This document shows, piece after piece, positions 29,742-38,389 of a stretch of 64,000 nucleotides of DNA. A program made the translations under genes and the position numbers. How positions within the stretch are numbered: the first letter of the stretch is position 1; every line of letters starts with the position of its first letter. Source of the stretch: Exiguobacterium sp. Leaf196 (GTDB taxonomy: Bacteria > Bacillota > Bacilli > Exiguobacteriales > Exiguobacteriaceae); assembly GCF_001423965.1 (NCBI RefSeq), contig NZ_LMPV01000001.1:1005908-1069907 (forward strand). Reading direction: 5' to 3'. The notes beneath the pieces are model-generated. The model ran no database searches. It saw only the letters and a list, made by a program, of their open reading frames with translations, and was not told the origin of the DNA.

Positions 29742-31634
29742 TTACTTGATGATTGTTAAAATCCTTGTGTTTGCCGTCGTGGCGGTCTCGTCCGTCGGTA
29801 AGATTTGCGCATAACTTTGGGTGTTCGTGATGATGATCGGCGTAATCGTCTCGAGTCCATGCGCTTCAATTGCTGTCGCATCAAACGTCAACAAGCGGTC
29901 ACCGATCGTCACAGCTTCACCTTCTTTGACGTGTAACGTGAACGGTTTACCGTCGAGCGTCACCGTCTCGAGACCGACATGGATCAGAACTTCAACGCCA
30001 GTCGTTGACCGTAGCCCGATTGCGTGGCCGGACGGGGCAATCATGACGATAGTCCCATCAAATGGTGCGGTTACCACATTGCCTGTTGGACGAATCGCTA
30101 CTCCCTGACCCATTGCCCCCGAAGCAAAGACGGGATCCGGTACATCCGATAAGGCAACGATTGTTCCTTCAAGCGGTGCACGTAGCGTCTCTTCGTTCGT
30201 TAGTGTCGCACTGACTTCTTGTTCAACAACAGGGGTCGCTGTCGTTTCCGTTGCGACGACTGGTCCTGCTTGTTCACCGAAACCGAATACTTGAATCAAG
30301 ACAATCGGCAGGATCAAGGCAATCGCTGTTCCGATCAATAAACCGATGATGGACGACGGGTAGTCGGAATCGATTCCGTTGACGAGCGTCAATGGTCCCG
30401 GTAATCCGGCGTAAGCAAAGTAATACGGTTTAAAGAAACTCGCCGTGACGGCGCCGATCGCACCAGAGATACAACCGTAGATGAACGGTTTCTTAAAACG
30501 AAGCGTCACACCATAGATGGCTGGTTCTGTAATGCCGAAGATACCTGTTAGTCCTGCTGAGACACCGACTTTTTTTGTTTCTTTGTTTCGTGCTTTTAAG
30601 ATGACGCCGATGACAGCACCGATTTGGGCGATGACGGCAATCGTTTGATACGCCTGGAATGAATCACGACCATATTGTTCGAAGTTCGCAAGCACCATCG
30701 GCGTGACACCCCAGTGGACACCGAAGATGACGATGACTTGCCAGAAGCCACCAATGATCAGACCAGCGACCGCAGGAGCATTCTCTGCTAAGTAGTTATA
30801 CCCATTTGCAATCCCTTCTGCACCAAGTGTCGTAATCGGTCCGATCAAGAGAATCGTGAATGGAACCATCAACACCATACTAAAGAATGGCACGAACAAT
30901 GGACGAACGACTTCGTGGATCGTCTTGTTCAGGAATCGTTCGACGTAGGACAAAATCCAGACGAGGAATAATGGAGGTAAGACCGATGATGTATAAGTTG
31001 TTCCGGATAAAGCAATTCCTAGAAACGTGATGGATTCACCTGCAGTAATGCGCGCCGCGATGTCTGCCCATGTTGGACTGACCAGTGCCGCACTACACGC
31101 AACGGCAATGAATGCATTGACTTTAAAATGGTTCGCTGCCGTGATGGCAATGAAAATTGGCAAGAACGTAAAAGGCGCCCACGAGATAAAGCTGAAGACT
31201 TCATAAGTGCCCGTCTTCGCGAATGCCGGAAAAGCAAGTGTGGCTAAAATCAATGTTCCCTGCAGAATCCCTGCTGCAGCTAAGATATAAACGAACGGTG
31301 CAAAAACGGCTGACATCGTCGCTATGATTCGGTTAAGGACCGTCCCTTTCGGTGCCTCTTCCGTGTCCGGTTGCTCTAGATCGACGAGTTTCACAAATTC
31401 TTGATGGACTTCTCCAACGTGTTGACCAATGACGATTTGAAATTGCCCGCCAGACTCAACGACCGTAATGACGCCAGGTAATGCACTGACCGTTTCTTTG
31501 GCTACTGGATCTGAACGTTTTAAGACAAGACGAAGTCGTGTAGCGCATCGAACAGCACTGATGATATTTTCTTCTCCTCCGACCGCTTCTAAAATCGAGT
31601 GCGCCAGTTTTTGATAATCGCGAACCTTGCCCAT
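29742..31634 (-). CDS. beta-glucoside PTS transporter, EIIBCA (second copy)
   Basis: A 630-residue PTS permease paralogous to the bglP at 2997-4835. EIIB has Cys30 in SAVRCATRLRLVLK, EIIC contains GITEPAIYGVTLRFKKPF, and EIIA has His552 in EVLIHVGLETV. A Thr/Glu-rich linker (about residues 465-490) joins EIIC and EIIA. GGGGAGG precedes ATG. It has no RAT element upstream; instead a palindromic operator at 31681-31700 and a divergent GntR gene indicate repression control. The exact sugar is unknown; cellobiose or an aryl-glucoside is likely. Confidence 0.92.
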   Translation of the reverse strand: MGKVRDYQKLAHSILEAVGGEENIISAVRCATRLRLVLKRSDPVAKETVSALPGVITVVESGGQFQIVIGQHVGEVHQEFVKLVDLEQPDTEEAPKGTVLNRIIATMSAVFAPFVYILAAAGILQGTLILATLAFPAFAKTGTYEVFSFISWAPFTFLPIFIAITAANHFKVNAFIAVACSAALVSPTWADIAARITAGESITFLGIALSGTTYTSSVLPPLFLVWILSYVERFLNKTIHEVVRPLFVPFFSMVLMVPFTILLIGPITTLGAEGIANGYNYLAENAPAVAGLIIGGFWQVIVIFGVHWGVTPMVLANFEQYGRDSFQAYQTIAVIAQIGAVIGVILKARNKETKKVGVSAGLTGIFGITEPAIYGVTLRFKKPFIYGCISGAIGAVTASFFKPYYFAYAGLPGPLTLVNGIDSDYPSSIIGLLIGTAIALILPIVLIQVFGFGEQAGPVVATETTATPVVEQEVSATLTNEETLRAPLEGTIVALSDVPDPVFASGAMGQGVAIRPTGNVVTAPFDGTIVMIAPSGHAIGLRSTTGVEVLIHVGLETVTLDGKPFTLHVKEGEAVTIGDRLLTFDATAIEAHGLETITPIIITNTQSYAQILPTDETATTANTRILTIIK

Positions 31635-31680
31635 ATTGTGTACCTCCCCTGAATATGACGCGTTGAATACCCTTTCATTT

Positions 31681-31700
31681 TAATTGTACATGCACAATTA
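31681..31700. promoter_or_regulatory. GntR operator between PTS operon and regulator
   Basis: TAATTGTACA followed by TGCACAATTA is a 20-base palindrome with a single mismatched pair, in the 166-base divergent region. It resembles operators of TreR/GmuR-like UTRA regulators. Confidence 0.72.
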
Positions 31701-31800
31701 ATCAATACATAAATAATTTAATTAACTATTCTATTTTGGAGACATCAATAATATGCTAAACTCACATTAGAAATCAGTTCGTGAGAAAAGAAGGTGTCCT

Positions 31801-32511
31801 ATGCTGAAATACCAGCAAACTGCCGATGAAATCGAGCAATACATAGAAAAACATGAGTTAAAGCAAGGCGACAAACTACCCATCCTCGAAGAACTAATCC
31901 GGCAGTTCGCTGTCAGTAAAACGACGATGACAAAATCACTCGAATTGCTTGAACGAAAAGGCATCATCTTTCAAGTCCGTGGAAGCGGGATTTTTGTCCG
32001 TAAGACGAATCGGACCGGCTATATTCGATTGTTCTCGACTCAAGGATTCAAGCAGAATCTCGTCGGTCATACGATTGAGTCAACTGTTCTCGTACTCGAA
32101 CCAATCGATGCAACGGATAATATCGCGAAGAATCTTGGGATCGAATCGGGTGAGACAGTCTATTACGTTAAGCGAATCCGTTTCATTGACGGCAAAATCC
32201 TCTGTCTCGAAGAGTCTTATTATCGTCAATCGATCGTTCCGTACTTAAATCGCGAAATCGTCGAACAATCGATCTTCGAATATTTAGAGACAGCACTGCA
32301 ATTGAACATTGGATTCTCGGATATGTACATGCACGTCGGGAAATTAAGCGCAGAGACGGCTCGTCATCTGGATCTCGCCGAGGGCGATCCTGGATTGACG
32401 ATCGAGACAGTCTTTCACTTAACGAACGGTCGTCCGTTCGACTATTCCGTCATCACCTACCACTACGAACATTCACACTTCGTCGTCCAGGCGAACGGAC
32501 TATATTTATGA
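31801..32511 (+). CDS. GntR-family regulator with UTRA domain
   Basis: A 236-residue regulator with an N-terminal winged helix (LPILEELIRQFAVSKTTMTK, then SLELLERKGIIFQVRGSGIF) and a C-terminal UTRA sugar-phosphate-binding domain (YYVKRIRFIDGKILCLEESY, YSVITYHYEHSHFVVQ). GAAGGTGTCCT precedes ATG. It is divergent from the second PTS/GH1 operon and is almost certainly its repressor, released by a 6-phospho-glucoside, by analogy with GmuR/YbgA-type proteins. The inducer is inferred. Confidence 0.92.
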   Translation: MLKYQQTADEIEQYIEKHELKQGDKLPILEELIRQFAVSKTTMTKSLELLERKGIIFQVRGSGIFVRKTNRTGYIRLFSTQGFKQNLVGHTIESTVLVLEPIDATDNIAKNLGIESGETVYYVKRIRFIDGKILCLEESYYRQSIVPYLNREIVEQSIFEYLETALQLNIGFSDMYMHVGKLSAETARHLDLAEGDPGLTIETVFHLTNGRPFDYSVITYHYEHSHFVVQANGLYL

Positions 32512-32529
32512 GGAACGGAGCAAACTTGG

Positions 32530-32985
32530 ATGAATCGTGAACTTATTCAATACTATGGAATGCTCATCCTCGGAATCATTACACTTTTTGGCGGCGTTTT
32601 TTTTACGATTAGTACATGGAAAGACTCAACAGAATCATTTAAAACCAAACTTCAATTCATCTTGATCACGTTATTTGGAGTTGGACTACTCTACTGGACG
32701 GTTCCTAGCCTTACGCAGATCGTTTTCAAGAACCATGCTGTCATCAAAGGTGACTGTTATGTAGAGGAAAACTCGGGTAAGACTCACTCCATTTCTATTA
32801 TTTTCGACTCAACAGAGGATTATGAGGATTTCACCTTCCTAGAAAATCCGGAATTAGGAGCGTACGGAGAAGACGTGCCCTATTATTGTCGCGTCATTTC
32901 AACGAAGAATCATCAGTTCCCGATTTCCTATAAAATTTATGATTCTAAGACCCATAAACAACTCTCCTCTTCTAAAGACGATTAA
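32530..32985 (+). CDS. hypothetical membrane-anchored protein
   Basis: A 151-residue protein with two N-terminal membrane helices (YYGMLILGIITLFGGVFFTI and FILITLFGVGLLYWTV), followed by an extracytoplasmic domain of about 90 residues. That domain has two Cys (CYVEENSG and YYCRVIS) that could form a disulphide. It begins 18 bases after the GntR stop, with GAGGAACGGAGC upstream, so the two may be cotranscribed. I recognise no family. Confidence 0.65.
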   Translation: MNRELIQYYGMLILGIITLFGGVFFTISTWKDSTESFKTKLQFILITLFGVGLLYWTVPSLTQIVFKNHAVIKGDCYVEENSGKTHSISIIFDSTEDYEDFTFLENPELGAYGEDVPYYCRVISTKNHQFPISYKIYDSKTHKQLSSSKDD

Positions 32986-32987
32986 GA

Positions 32988-33026
32988 CAAAAAGGATTGC
33001 ATGAGCCAGTGCCATGCAATCCTTTT
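32988..33026. terminator. intrinsic terminator
   Basis: Arms AAAAGGATTGCATG and their complement with a short loop, closing the hypothetical membrane gene; A and T runs on both sides. Confidence 0.82.
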
Positions 33027-33071
33027 GAAGTTCTTACAGCAATGATCCAATCATGGCCTCATTTTGTGATT

Positions 33072-33413
33072 TTATAATCGAATCTCTTCTTTACTAGAAT
33101 TTTCGAGGTACAGTTCCCCATCAAACGTCGTCAAGGCAACCACTTTCCCGTCTTTTTCATACCACGCTGTTGCGCCTTCACGATCGAGTTCTTCCCAACC
33201 GGCTTGTCGGATCCGAGTTCCATACAGTAAACCCGGTCCATCGGTTTCCGAGACAAGTCGAGTTTTGATCTTCCACTCACCTTGTTTTTCAATTGCCGTA
33301 GCAAATCGCGGCACCGGAAAACCAGATACTTGTGATTCTTGAAAACTGACATACCAACCACCGATTATTACAATGAGACCGATAACCAGGATTGCGATCC
33401 ATTTCTTTTTCAT
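33072..33413 (-). CDS. hypothetical protein with N-terminal anchor
   Basis: A 113-residue protein with an uncleaved signal or membrane anchor (KKKWIAILVIGLIVIIGGWY), followed by a small beta-rich domain ending TTFDGELYLENSSKEEIRL. There is no lipobox. AGGAGTACAT precedes ATG. Single-gene unit, family not recognised. Upstream, 33414-33660 holds no gene; a short AT-rich ORF there is not convincing. Confidence 0.65.
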   Translation of the reverse strand: MKKKWIAILVIGLIVIIGGWYVSFQESQVSGFPVPRFATAIEKQGEWKIKTRLVSETDGPGLLYGTRIRQAGWEELDREGATAWYEKDGKVVALTTFDGELYLENSSKEEIRL

Positions 33414-33672
33414 ATGTACTCCTCCTTCACTTTTCCATCTGCATTTTTAACTTACCAAAATATGGTCCTCCTGCCCTCCTTCTATAGGCGGATTACTGAT
33501 TTTTTAAATTATGAAAACACATGAAAATAGTTTCGATTTTAAGAAAACATCTAAAAAAATTTCAATTTTTTTCATAAAAAATGCACACCCCTGTTCGTCC
33601 TTAGAGCATCAACGGTTTGACAACCCCCGGCATAGAGCCGTTTTCAGTCATTTTCAATTGGTTAAGCCCATT

Positions 33673-33700
33673 GGTAACTTGACTTCATTTCTCCCTATGG
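33673..33700 (+). promoter_or_regulatory. probable promoter of the MHS transporter gene
   Basis: TTGACT and TACGAT lie 16 bases apart about 35 bases before the start codon, in a 320-base gene-free stretch. Otherwise I see only AT-rich sequence there. Confidence 0.5.
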
Positions 33701-33737
33701 TACGATACAAACTTATCAAAGGGAGTGAACAGAACTT

Positions 33738-35123
33738 ATGAAATTCAGAAAAGAAAAAGTCAATGTCGTTGACATGCAGCAAACCAAAAAGAGTGTCTAC
33801 GCGACCGGAATTGGGAATGCGATGGAATGGTTCGATTTTGGTCTTTATTCCTATCTCGCAATCATCATCAGTCAAAACTTCTTTAGCGCTGTTGAAAATG
33901 ATGAACTGAAGCTTGTCTTTACTTTTGCGACCTTTGCGATCGCTTTTTTAATGCGACCAATCGGCGGAATCGTCTTTGGACGCATCGGAGATCGACTTGG
34001 ACGGAAGGTTGTCTTAACGACGACAATTGTTATGATGGCCGGTTCAACGCTTATCATCGGATTATTACCGACCTACGATCAAATTGGAATTTGGGCACCC
34101 ATCCTTTTACTATTAGCCCGCATCTTACAAGGGTTCTCGACTGGCGGAGAATATGCCGGAGCAATGGTCTACATTGCCGAGTCGTCACCTGATAACAAAC
34201 GGAGTGCTCTTGGAAGTGGTCTTGAAATCGGAACACTCGGTGGGTACATTCTTGCCTCATTACTTGCTACAACACTTTTTGTCACTTTATCAGATGATCA
34301 AATGGCATCTTGGGGATGGCGGATTCCATTCATCCTTGGAGCACCACTCGGTTTATTCGGTCTCTATTTACGTCGTCATTTGGATGAGTCGCCAATCTTC
34401 GAAAATGAGATTAATGAAAATACAGAAGAACCCGCGACATTCCGCGAAATCTTACGCGATCATAAGCGTGATATCATCCTTTGTTTCATTGCTGTCGCGT
34501 TCTTCAACATTACGAACTATATGCTCTTGTCCTACATGCCATCATACCTTGATGAAGTCATTGGTATGTCAAGTTCGACAAGTACGATTCTCATCACCGG
34601 TGTCATGGTGATCATGATTCCACTCGCTTATTTCTTCGGAAAACTAAGTGATAAAAAAGGCAATCGCAATATCGTCCTCTTCGCGTTAGCAGGACTATCG
34701 TTGCTTTCGATCCTGTCGTTCTTCTTGATTGGTCTTAAACCACTCTTGTTCGTCGGAATCGGAATCTTCATCCTCGGATTCTTCTTGGCGATCTTTGAAG
34801 GAACGATGCCAAGTCTGCTACCAAGTATCTTCTATACGGATGTCCGCTACCGGACACTATCCGTGACGTTCAATGTCTCGGTCTCGATCTTCGGTGGAAC
34901 GACGCCACTCGTTTCGACTTGGCTCGTCCATGAGACGCAAAATCCGCTCGCTCCTGCTTTCTATCTAACAGCAGTCAGCGTCATCGGGTTTGTCACGTTC
35001 TTCTTCCTCTTTAAAAATACAGCCGGTAAAGCACTTAAAGGATCGCATCCGACTGTATCGAGTGAAAAAGAAGTCGCGTCGATCGCAAAAAAACCAGACG
35101 ATGCCCTCTGGTGGGCAGAATAA
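33738..35123 (+). CDS. MFS metabolite:H+ symporter, ProP-like
   Basis: A 461-residue transporter of the MHS branch. It has the hallmark [20 protein letters not shown] near the N-terminus and [14 protein letters not shown] (motif A). [20 protein letters not shown], typical of ProP/citrate/alpha-ketoglutarate symporters, follows. AAAGGGAGTG precedes ATG. About 12 helices; no long C-terminal coiled coil as in E. coli ProP, so osmosensing is doubtful. Closed by the terminator at 35136-35167. The substrate is unknown. Confidence 0.88.
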   Translation: MKFRKEKVNVVDMQQTKKSVYATGIGNAMEWFDFGLYSYLAIIISQNFFSAVENDELKLVFTFATFAIAFLMRPIGGIVFGRIGDRLGRKVVLTTTIVMMAGSTLIIGLLPTYDQIGIWAPILLLLARILQGFSTGGEYAGAMVYIAESSPDNKRSALGSGLEIGTLGGYILASLLATTLFVTLSDDQMASWGWRIPFILGAPLGLFGLYLRRHLDESPIFENEINENTEEPATFREILRDHKRDIILCFIAVAFFNITNYMLLSYMPSYLDEVIGMSSSTSTILITGVMVIMIPLAYFFGKLSDKKGNRNIVLFALAGLSLLSILSFFLIGLKPLLFVGIGIFILGFFLAIFEGTMPSLLPSIFYTDVRYRTLSVTFNVSVSIFGGTTPLVSTWLVHETQNPLAPAFYLTAVSVIGFVTFFFLFKNTAGKALKGSHPTVSSEKEVASIAKKPDDALWWAE

Positions 35124-35135
35124 TTGCTACAAGTA

Positions 35136-35167
35136 AGAGCCGTCTTCCGCAGAAGACGGCTCTTTTT
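35136..35167. terminator. intrinsic terminator
   Basis: Perfect 12-base arms AGAGCCGTCTTC and complement (35152-35163) followed by a T tract, between the convergent MFS and HAD genes. Confidence 0.88.
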
Positions 35168-35798
35168 AGTAGACAGCACTCAGCTCTGTTACGATTCGGT
35201 CCGCAACTACGAGTTCCTGCTCTTGCGCAAAATCGAACTGGCAACCAATTGCTACTAGTCCGTTCGCTTGCGCTGCTTTGAAATCGGACAAACGGTCACC
35301 GACGACGTATCCGGACGAGATATCGTGCGTCTTACAAATCTCTCGTACGAGTGCTGATTTATCACCGGAACGAATGTCTTCAATGCTATAGACATGATCG
35401 ATATACGCTTCAAGACCATACGTCGTTACGATCGCTGATAGGTAGGACGGCCATCCGTTACTAGCGATATAGACCGAGTGACCCGCTTGTTTCAAACGAG
35501 CGAGCAACTCGACCGTTCCTGGATATAAACAACCATGCCCGGACTTGACTGCCTGCTCTAAGCCATGTCGAAACTTTTGATCCGCAGCCTGTTGGTCTAT
35601 GGGTGAAAAGTCCGGTAGTAACGTCTGCCAGACTTCCGGTAACGAGACGCCCATGATCTGCTGATAGAGCGCGAGTGGAGTCTCTCCTTCCCAGCGCCCC
35701 GTCTGACGCAACTCATGAAAGACATCTTCTAGCGCATGCGCAAGCACGGCATTCGTTTGAAACAACGTTCCATCCATGTCAAAAATATAATGTGTCAT
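35166..35798 (-). CDS. HAD-superfamily hydrolase (PGPase/PpaX-like)
   Basis: A 210-residue HAD phosphatase. Motif I is FDMDGTLFQTNAVL (nucleophile and acid Asp8/Asp10 region), motif II is HSVYIASNGWPSY and motif III/IV is SSGYVVGDRLSDFKAAQANG. A helical cap lies after motif I. ATG overlaps the TGA of the kinase gene (ATGA), so translation is coupled. The closest families are phosphoglycolate phosphatase and pyrophosphatase PpaX. It is the last gene of a three-gene operon. Confidence 0.87.
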   Translation of the reverse strand: MTHYIFDMDGTLFQTNAVLAHALEDVFHELRQTGRWEGETPLALYQQIMGVSLPEVWQTLLPDFSPIDQQAADQKFRHGLEQAVKSGHGCLYPGTVELLARLKQAGHSVYIASNGWPSYLSAIVTTYGLEAYIDHVYSIEDIRSGDKSALVREICKTHDISSGYVVGDRLSDFKAAQANGLVAIGCQFDFAQEQELVVADRIVTELSAVY

Positions 35799-36289
35799 TC
35801 AATCTCTCCCATCTGCTCTTGTTCTATCATTTGAATCACGGATGCTATCGATCTATTCTCAGCAATCAGACGATCCGTCGGGCGGTGATCCTGATCAATC
35901 CACCAACGTTTCATATCCGTCTCAGAAAACTCCGTCGGTTGCCGCATCGCATGGCGACGGACGGTTTCTTCGAATGAGACGTCAAAATAATACGCCGTGT
36001 ACCGTGAAGTAAAGCGGCGTTCTAACCGGTCAATCATCTCACCGTACCAATCCTGTGCGAGAATTCCTTCTAGCAGAATCGTCGCATGACGTCCGTCAGC
36101 AAGTTTGACCAACTCCTCGATCCAGCGAATCGCCGGATTTCCTGGTCCATCTTTTGCGTTCAACATTTCTCTACGGATGACATCTTGCGAAAACAGGATA
36201 CTATCCGGTAAGACCGATCGTAATGCCTTAGCTAGCGTCGTTTTTCCACTACCGGAGTTCCCGCGGATGACGATCAAGCGCGACTTCAT
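35795..36289 (-). CDS. small P-loop kinase (zeta-toxin/AAA-33-like)
   Basis: A 164-residue P-loop protein beginning MKSRLIVIRGNSGSGKTTLA (Walker A residues 9-17). It continues with ATILLEGILAQDWY (strand with acidic end) and a lid-like FEETVRRHAMRQPTEFSET with Arg residues. Such proteins phosphorylate small metabolites or nucleosides; a toxin role is unlikely as no antitoxin is present. It is coupled by ATGA overlaps to both the MBL-fold gene upstream and the HAD phosphatase downstream. Confidence 0.82.
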   Translation of the reverse strand: MKSRLIVIRGNSGSGKTTLAKALRSVLPDSILFSQDVIRREMLNAKDGPGNPAIRWIEELVKLADGRHATILLEGILAQDWYGEMIDRLERRFTSRYTAYYFDVSFEETVRRHAMRQPTEFSETDMKRWWIDQDHRPTDRLIAENRSIASVIQMIEQEQMGEIE

Positions 36290-37098
36290 GTCGTGAACCA
36301 GTCCCCGTTCAAGGCAGCAATGTACCGCTCTGCAGAGCGCGCCACTGCTTCAGACGCACCGGTTTCGATTTTCCGATGAAAGGCGTCATATAATTTTTCA
36401 AAGTGAAGCGGACGTAACGTTTCTGCCATGCGCGCGACCGTCTTTGCCGGAAGCGGAATCACATTCGGATAACTGTACATGAAACTGACCCATGCCCGAT
36501 CGGCAACGATCCGAATGATGTCTCCTGTCAACAATAGCCCTGCTGATGCGTCTTTTCGTTCACAAATGACTGCTCCTTTGAAGTGACCACCGACGCGATG
36601 TAACATCAAATCTTCCGTTAACTCCAAGCGTTCACCACTCCAGAATACGATGCGCTCACTTGGTCGCGTCACGAACGACGCATCGTCTTCATGAATATAG
36701 ATCGGTACGTCAAAAGTCTCCGCCCATTCGACTTGTGTCGCGTAATAATGCGGATGTGATAAAGCGATCGCCTGAAGCCCGCCTAATTCGTCAAGCTGCT
36801 CTTTCGTTGCGGAATCAAGATATGTAATGCAGTCCCATAACAGGTTGAACGATTTTCCTTGGACGAGATATGCCGTTTGACCGATGCCGAATGCTGGTGT
36901 CGTCTGAATCGCATAGACACCTGCTCCGTCGTCCATAATGATATTTTGGTACGTTCCTGACGCTTGCATGGCAGCGAGTGTCGTCCATGTTTGACCGGTT
37001 GGATTGACATACTGTCGTTCTTCTAAGCAAATCGGACACGTTTCGCGATGCGGATTGATTTGTTCGACACCACACGTCGTACAGATGATGGTTTCCAT
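36286..37098 (-). CDS. MBL-fold protein with N-terminal zinc ribbon
   Basis: A 270-residue protein. Residues 1-30 carry two CxxC pairs (ICTTCGVEQ and TCPICLEE), a small zinc ribbon, followed by a metallo-beta-lactamase-like domain. The usual HxHxDH motif is replaced by ALSHPHYYATQ, keeping only two His; later GGHFKGAVI and LLTGDIIRIV fit the third and fourth metal motifs. ATG 37098 is chosen over a TTG six codons upstream. Related proteins are annotated as hydrolases, but activity with the altered site is uncertain. First gene of a coupled operon with kinase and HAD phosphatase. Confidence 0.78.
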   Translation of the reverse strand: METIICTTCGVEQINPHRETCPICLEERQYVNPTGQTWTTLAAMQASGTYQNIIMDDGAGVYAIQTTPAFGIGQTAYLVQGKSFNLLWDCITYLDSATKEQLDELGGLQAIALSHPHYYATQVEWAETFDVPIYIHEDDASFVTRPSERIVFWSGERLELTEDLMLHRVGGHFKGAVICERKDASAGLLLTGDIIRIVADRAWVSFMYSYPNVIPLPAKTVARMAETLRPLHFEKLYDAFHRKIETGASEAVARSAERYIAALNGDWFTT

Positions 37099-37199
37099 AT
37101 CATCATTCCTTTCCAATTCGTAAATGATTTTCCTGATACATCATAACATATTCCAATTATAGGGATTAAGATATGCTCGCTGAAATGAACATGTATGAA

Positions 37200-37589
37200 A
37201 AATGAAGCATGAGATTATTATGTCGATTTCGTTTCCTCTCATTGTGCACTGTTTGAACACTGTCTTTTAGATGTAAAACGTTTCGCCGCTTGGTATCACT
37301 AGTTACTTCAGCTGCCGTTTGATTCGTTATGTGTCACGTCAACTGTCTATAATAATCCCTTCGAAGGTCCAACTCGTTTAACGCTCGATGATCACACGAA
37401 TGACGCAATAGATCGACATCCTCCTTCACCACAACCACATGCCTTGTTTAATTATTATACGACGGACATTGATGCATCTTATCAGTTCATCCGACCACTA
37501 CAAGCATTTATCATTTATGACATTAAATGTTTCGATGATTTTGCTTACTTTATTCCAACGGCAACGTCTTAATGCTCTGCAGAAGATAA
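37200..37589 (+). pseudogene. VOC-family protein remnant (stop and frameshift)
   Basis: No intact gene lies here, but one frame reads DVKRFAAWYH, a TAG stop at 37300-37302, then LLQLPFDS, NNPFEGPTRLTLDDH and YYTTDIDASYQFI, and ends in CFDDFAYFI. At about 37553 the frame shifts and continues PNGNVLMLCRR to TAA at 37587-37589. Together these give the two-half layout of a glyoxalase/VOC protein, with the expected final DPxGN motif split by the shift. The stop is one base from the Gln codon (CAG) expected in WYxxLL. The N-terminal part before 37270 is poorly preserved. A decayed single-domain VOC gene is the best explanation. Confidence 0.7.
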
Positions 37590-37593
37590 GACA

Positions 37594-37631
37594 AAAGCAG
37601 GTCGAACCACTGATGTGGCTCGACCTGCTTT
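37594..37631. terminator. bidirectional intrinsic terminator
   Basis: Perfect 12-base arms AAAGCAGGTCGA and complement (37620-37631), directly after the VOC remnant and the stop of the 142-residue gene. Confidence 0.82.
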
Positions 37632-37633
37632 AT

Positions 37634-38062
37634 TTAATAAGACGTTCGATCGTCATTTATGACGCTTTGAAAATGTTCTGTGAATCGATTGATCGCTTCT
37701 TCTGTATCAAGATTTCCAGAAAACCAGATCTTTTTGTCTTCTGAAAATGTAAGATGCAATGAGTCATCTATTGTAGACTCCACTTTAAGTGTAGCAATCG
37801 TATCTGACTTCATTAATGTCTTTTGTGATAGAGTGACCAGTTCATTCGTCAACGTTTCGCGAGTATCTTCTGACGTCTTTTCCTGGAGAAGATCAACTGT
37901 TTTATGAAGCAATACGGCTTTTGAGACACGCGATAGATTCAACTCTCGAATTTCAAACATGTAGGCGTTCTCATGTTCATGCTGACGCTGGACGATGAAT
38001 CGTGGAGAATGCACTAAATGTTGAACGAAGTGAACGAACATTTCGATGGTCATTTCGGACAT
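37634..38062 (-). CDS. hypothetical protein, 142 residues
   Basis: A soluble, charged protein starting MSEMTIEMFVHFVQHLVHSP, with alternating strands and helices and a closing helix EEAINRFTEHFQSVINDD. There are no Cys residues, membrane segments or motifs I recognise. GGGAGGG lies 8 bases before ATG, and the stop runs into a strong terminator, so the gene appears real. Its leader is preceded by two adjacent hairpins (38195-38261). Confidence 0.65.
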   Translation of the reverse strand: MSEMTIEMFVHFVQHLVHSPRFIVQRQHEHENAYMFEIRELNLSRVSKAVLLHKTVDLLQEKTSEDTRETLTNELVTLSQKTLMKSDTIATLKVESTIDDSLHLTFSEDKKIWFSGNLDTEEAINRFTEHFQSVINDDRTSY

Positions 38063-38194
38063 ACCGAAACCCTCCCTTTTGCATGGATCAACGGACGAAT
38101 GCCTTTAATCCTTTATGTGAATGGACAGTAAGAGTCCTGTATGAAATCAAGCAGGTGAATTGGGAAAAAAACCTCCCTTCTGTAAAGTTATACC

Positions 38195-38261
38195 ACAAAA
38201 ACAAGTACAAAGTGTACATGTTTTTGTTTCAAAACTAAGATTCGAATAGCCTCCGAATCTT
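38195..38261. repeat. two adjacent inverted repeats in a gene-free stretch
   Basis: ACAAAAACA-a-GTACA-aag-TGTAC-a-TGTTTTTGT (38195-38227) is a 33-base inverted repeat with one mismatch. It is followed by AAGATTCG (38237-38244) and its complement (38254-38261). They lie in the 327 bases between the 142-residue gene and the Rrf2 gene and may be a terminator/attenuator or an operator. The rest of the gap holds nothing evident except the Rrf2 terminator. Confidence 0.55.
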
Positions 38262-38352
38262 GTTTATAGTAACATAAAAGATACTAGTTATAATCATATT
38301 TAATATGATCATCTGATAAAAATCTGCATGACTGGAATATGTACACGGATAA

Positions 38353-38385
38353 AGAGCCAGAGATCATCTATTCCTCTCTGACTCT
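38353..38385 (-). terminator. terminator of the Rrf2 gene
   Basis: AGAGCCAGAG (38353-38362) pairs with CTCTGACTCT (38376-38385) with one mismatch just after the Rrf2 stop; the T tract on the minus strand is short. Confidence 0.6.
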
Positions 38386-38389
38386 TCCA

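Noticed and set aside
33511-33741. 76-residue open frame upstream of the MHS transporter
   Set aside because: It has no ribosome site, is AT-rich, and covers the likely promoter and the start of the transporter gene.
35795-36289. Zeta-type toxin
   Set aside because: It is coupled to metabolic-type genes and has no epsilon-like antitoxin; a metabolite kinase is more likely.
37439-37744. 101-residue open frame on the plus strand
   Set aside because: It overlaps the VOC remnant in another frame, runs through a strong terminator and into the 142-residue gene, and has no family-like sequence.
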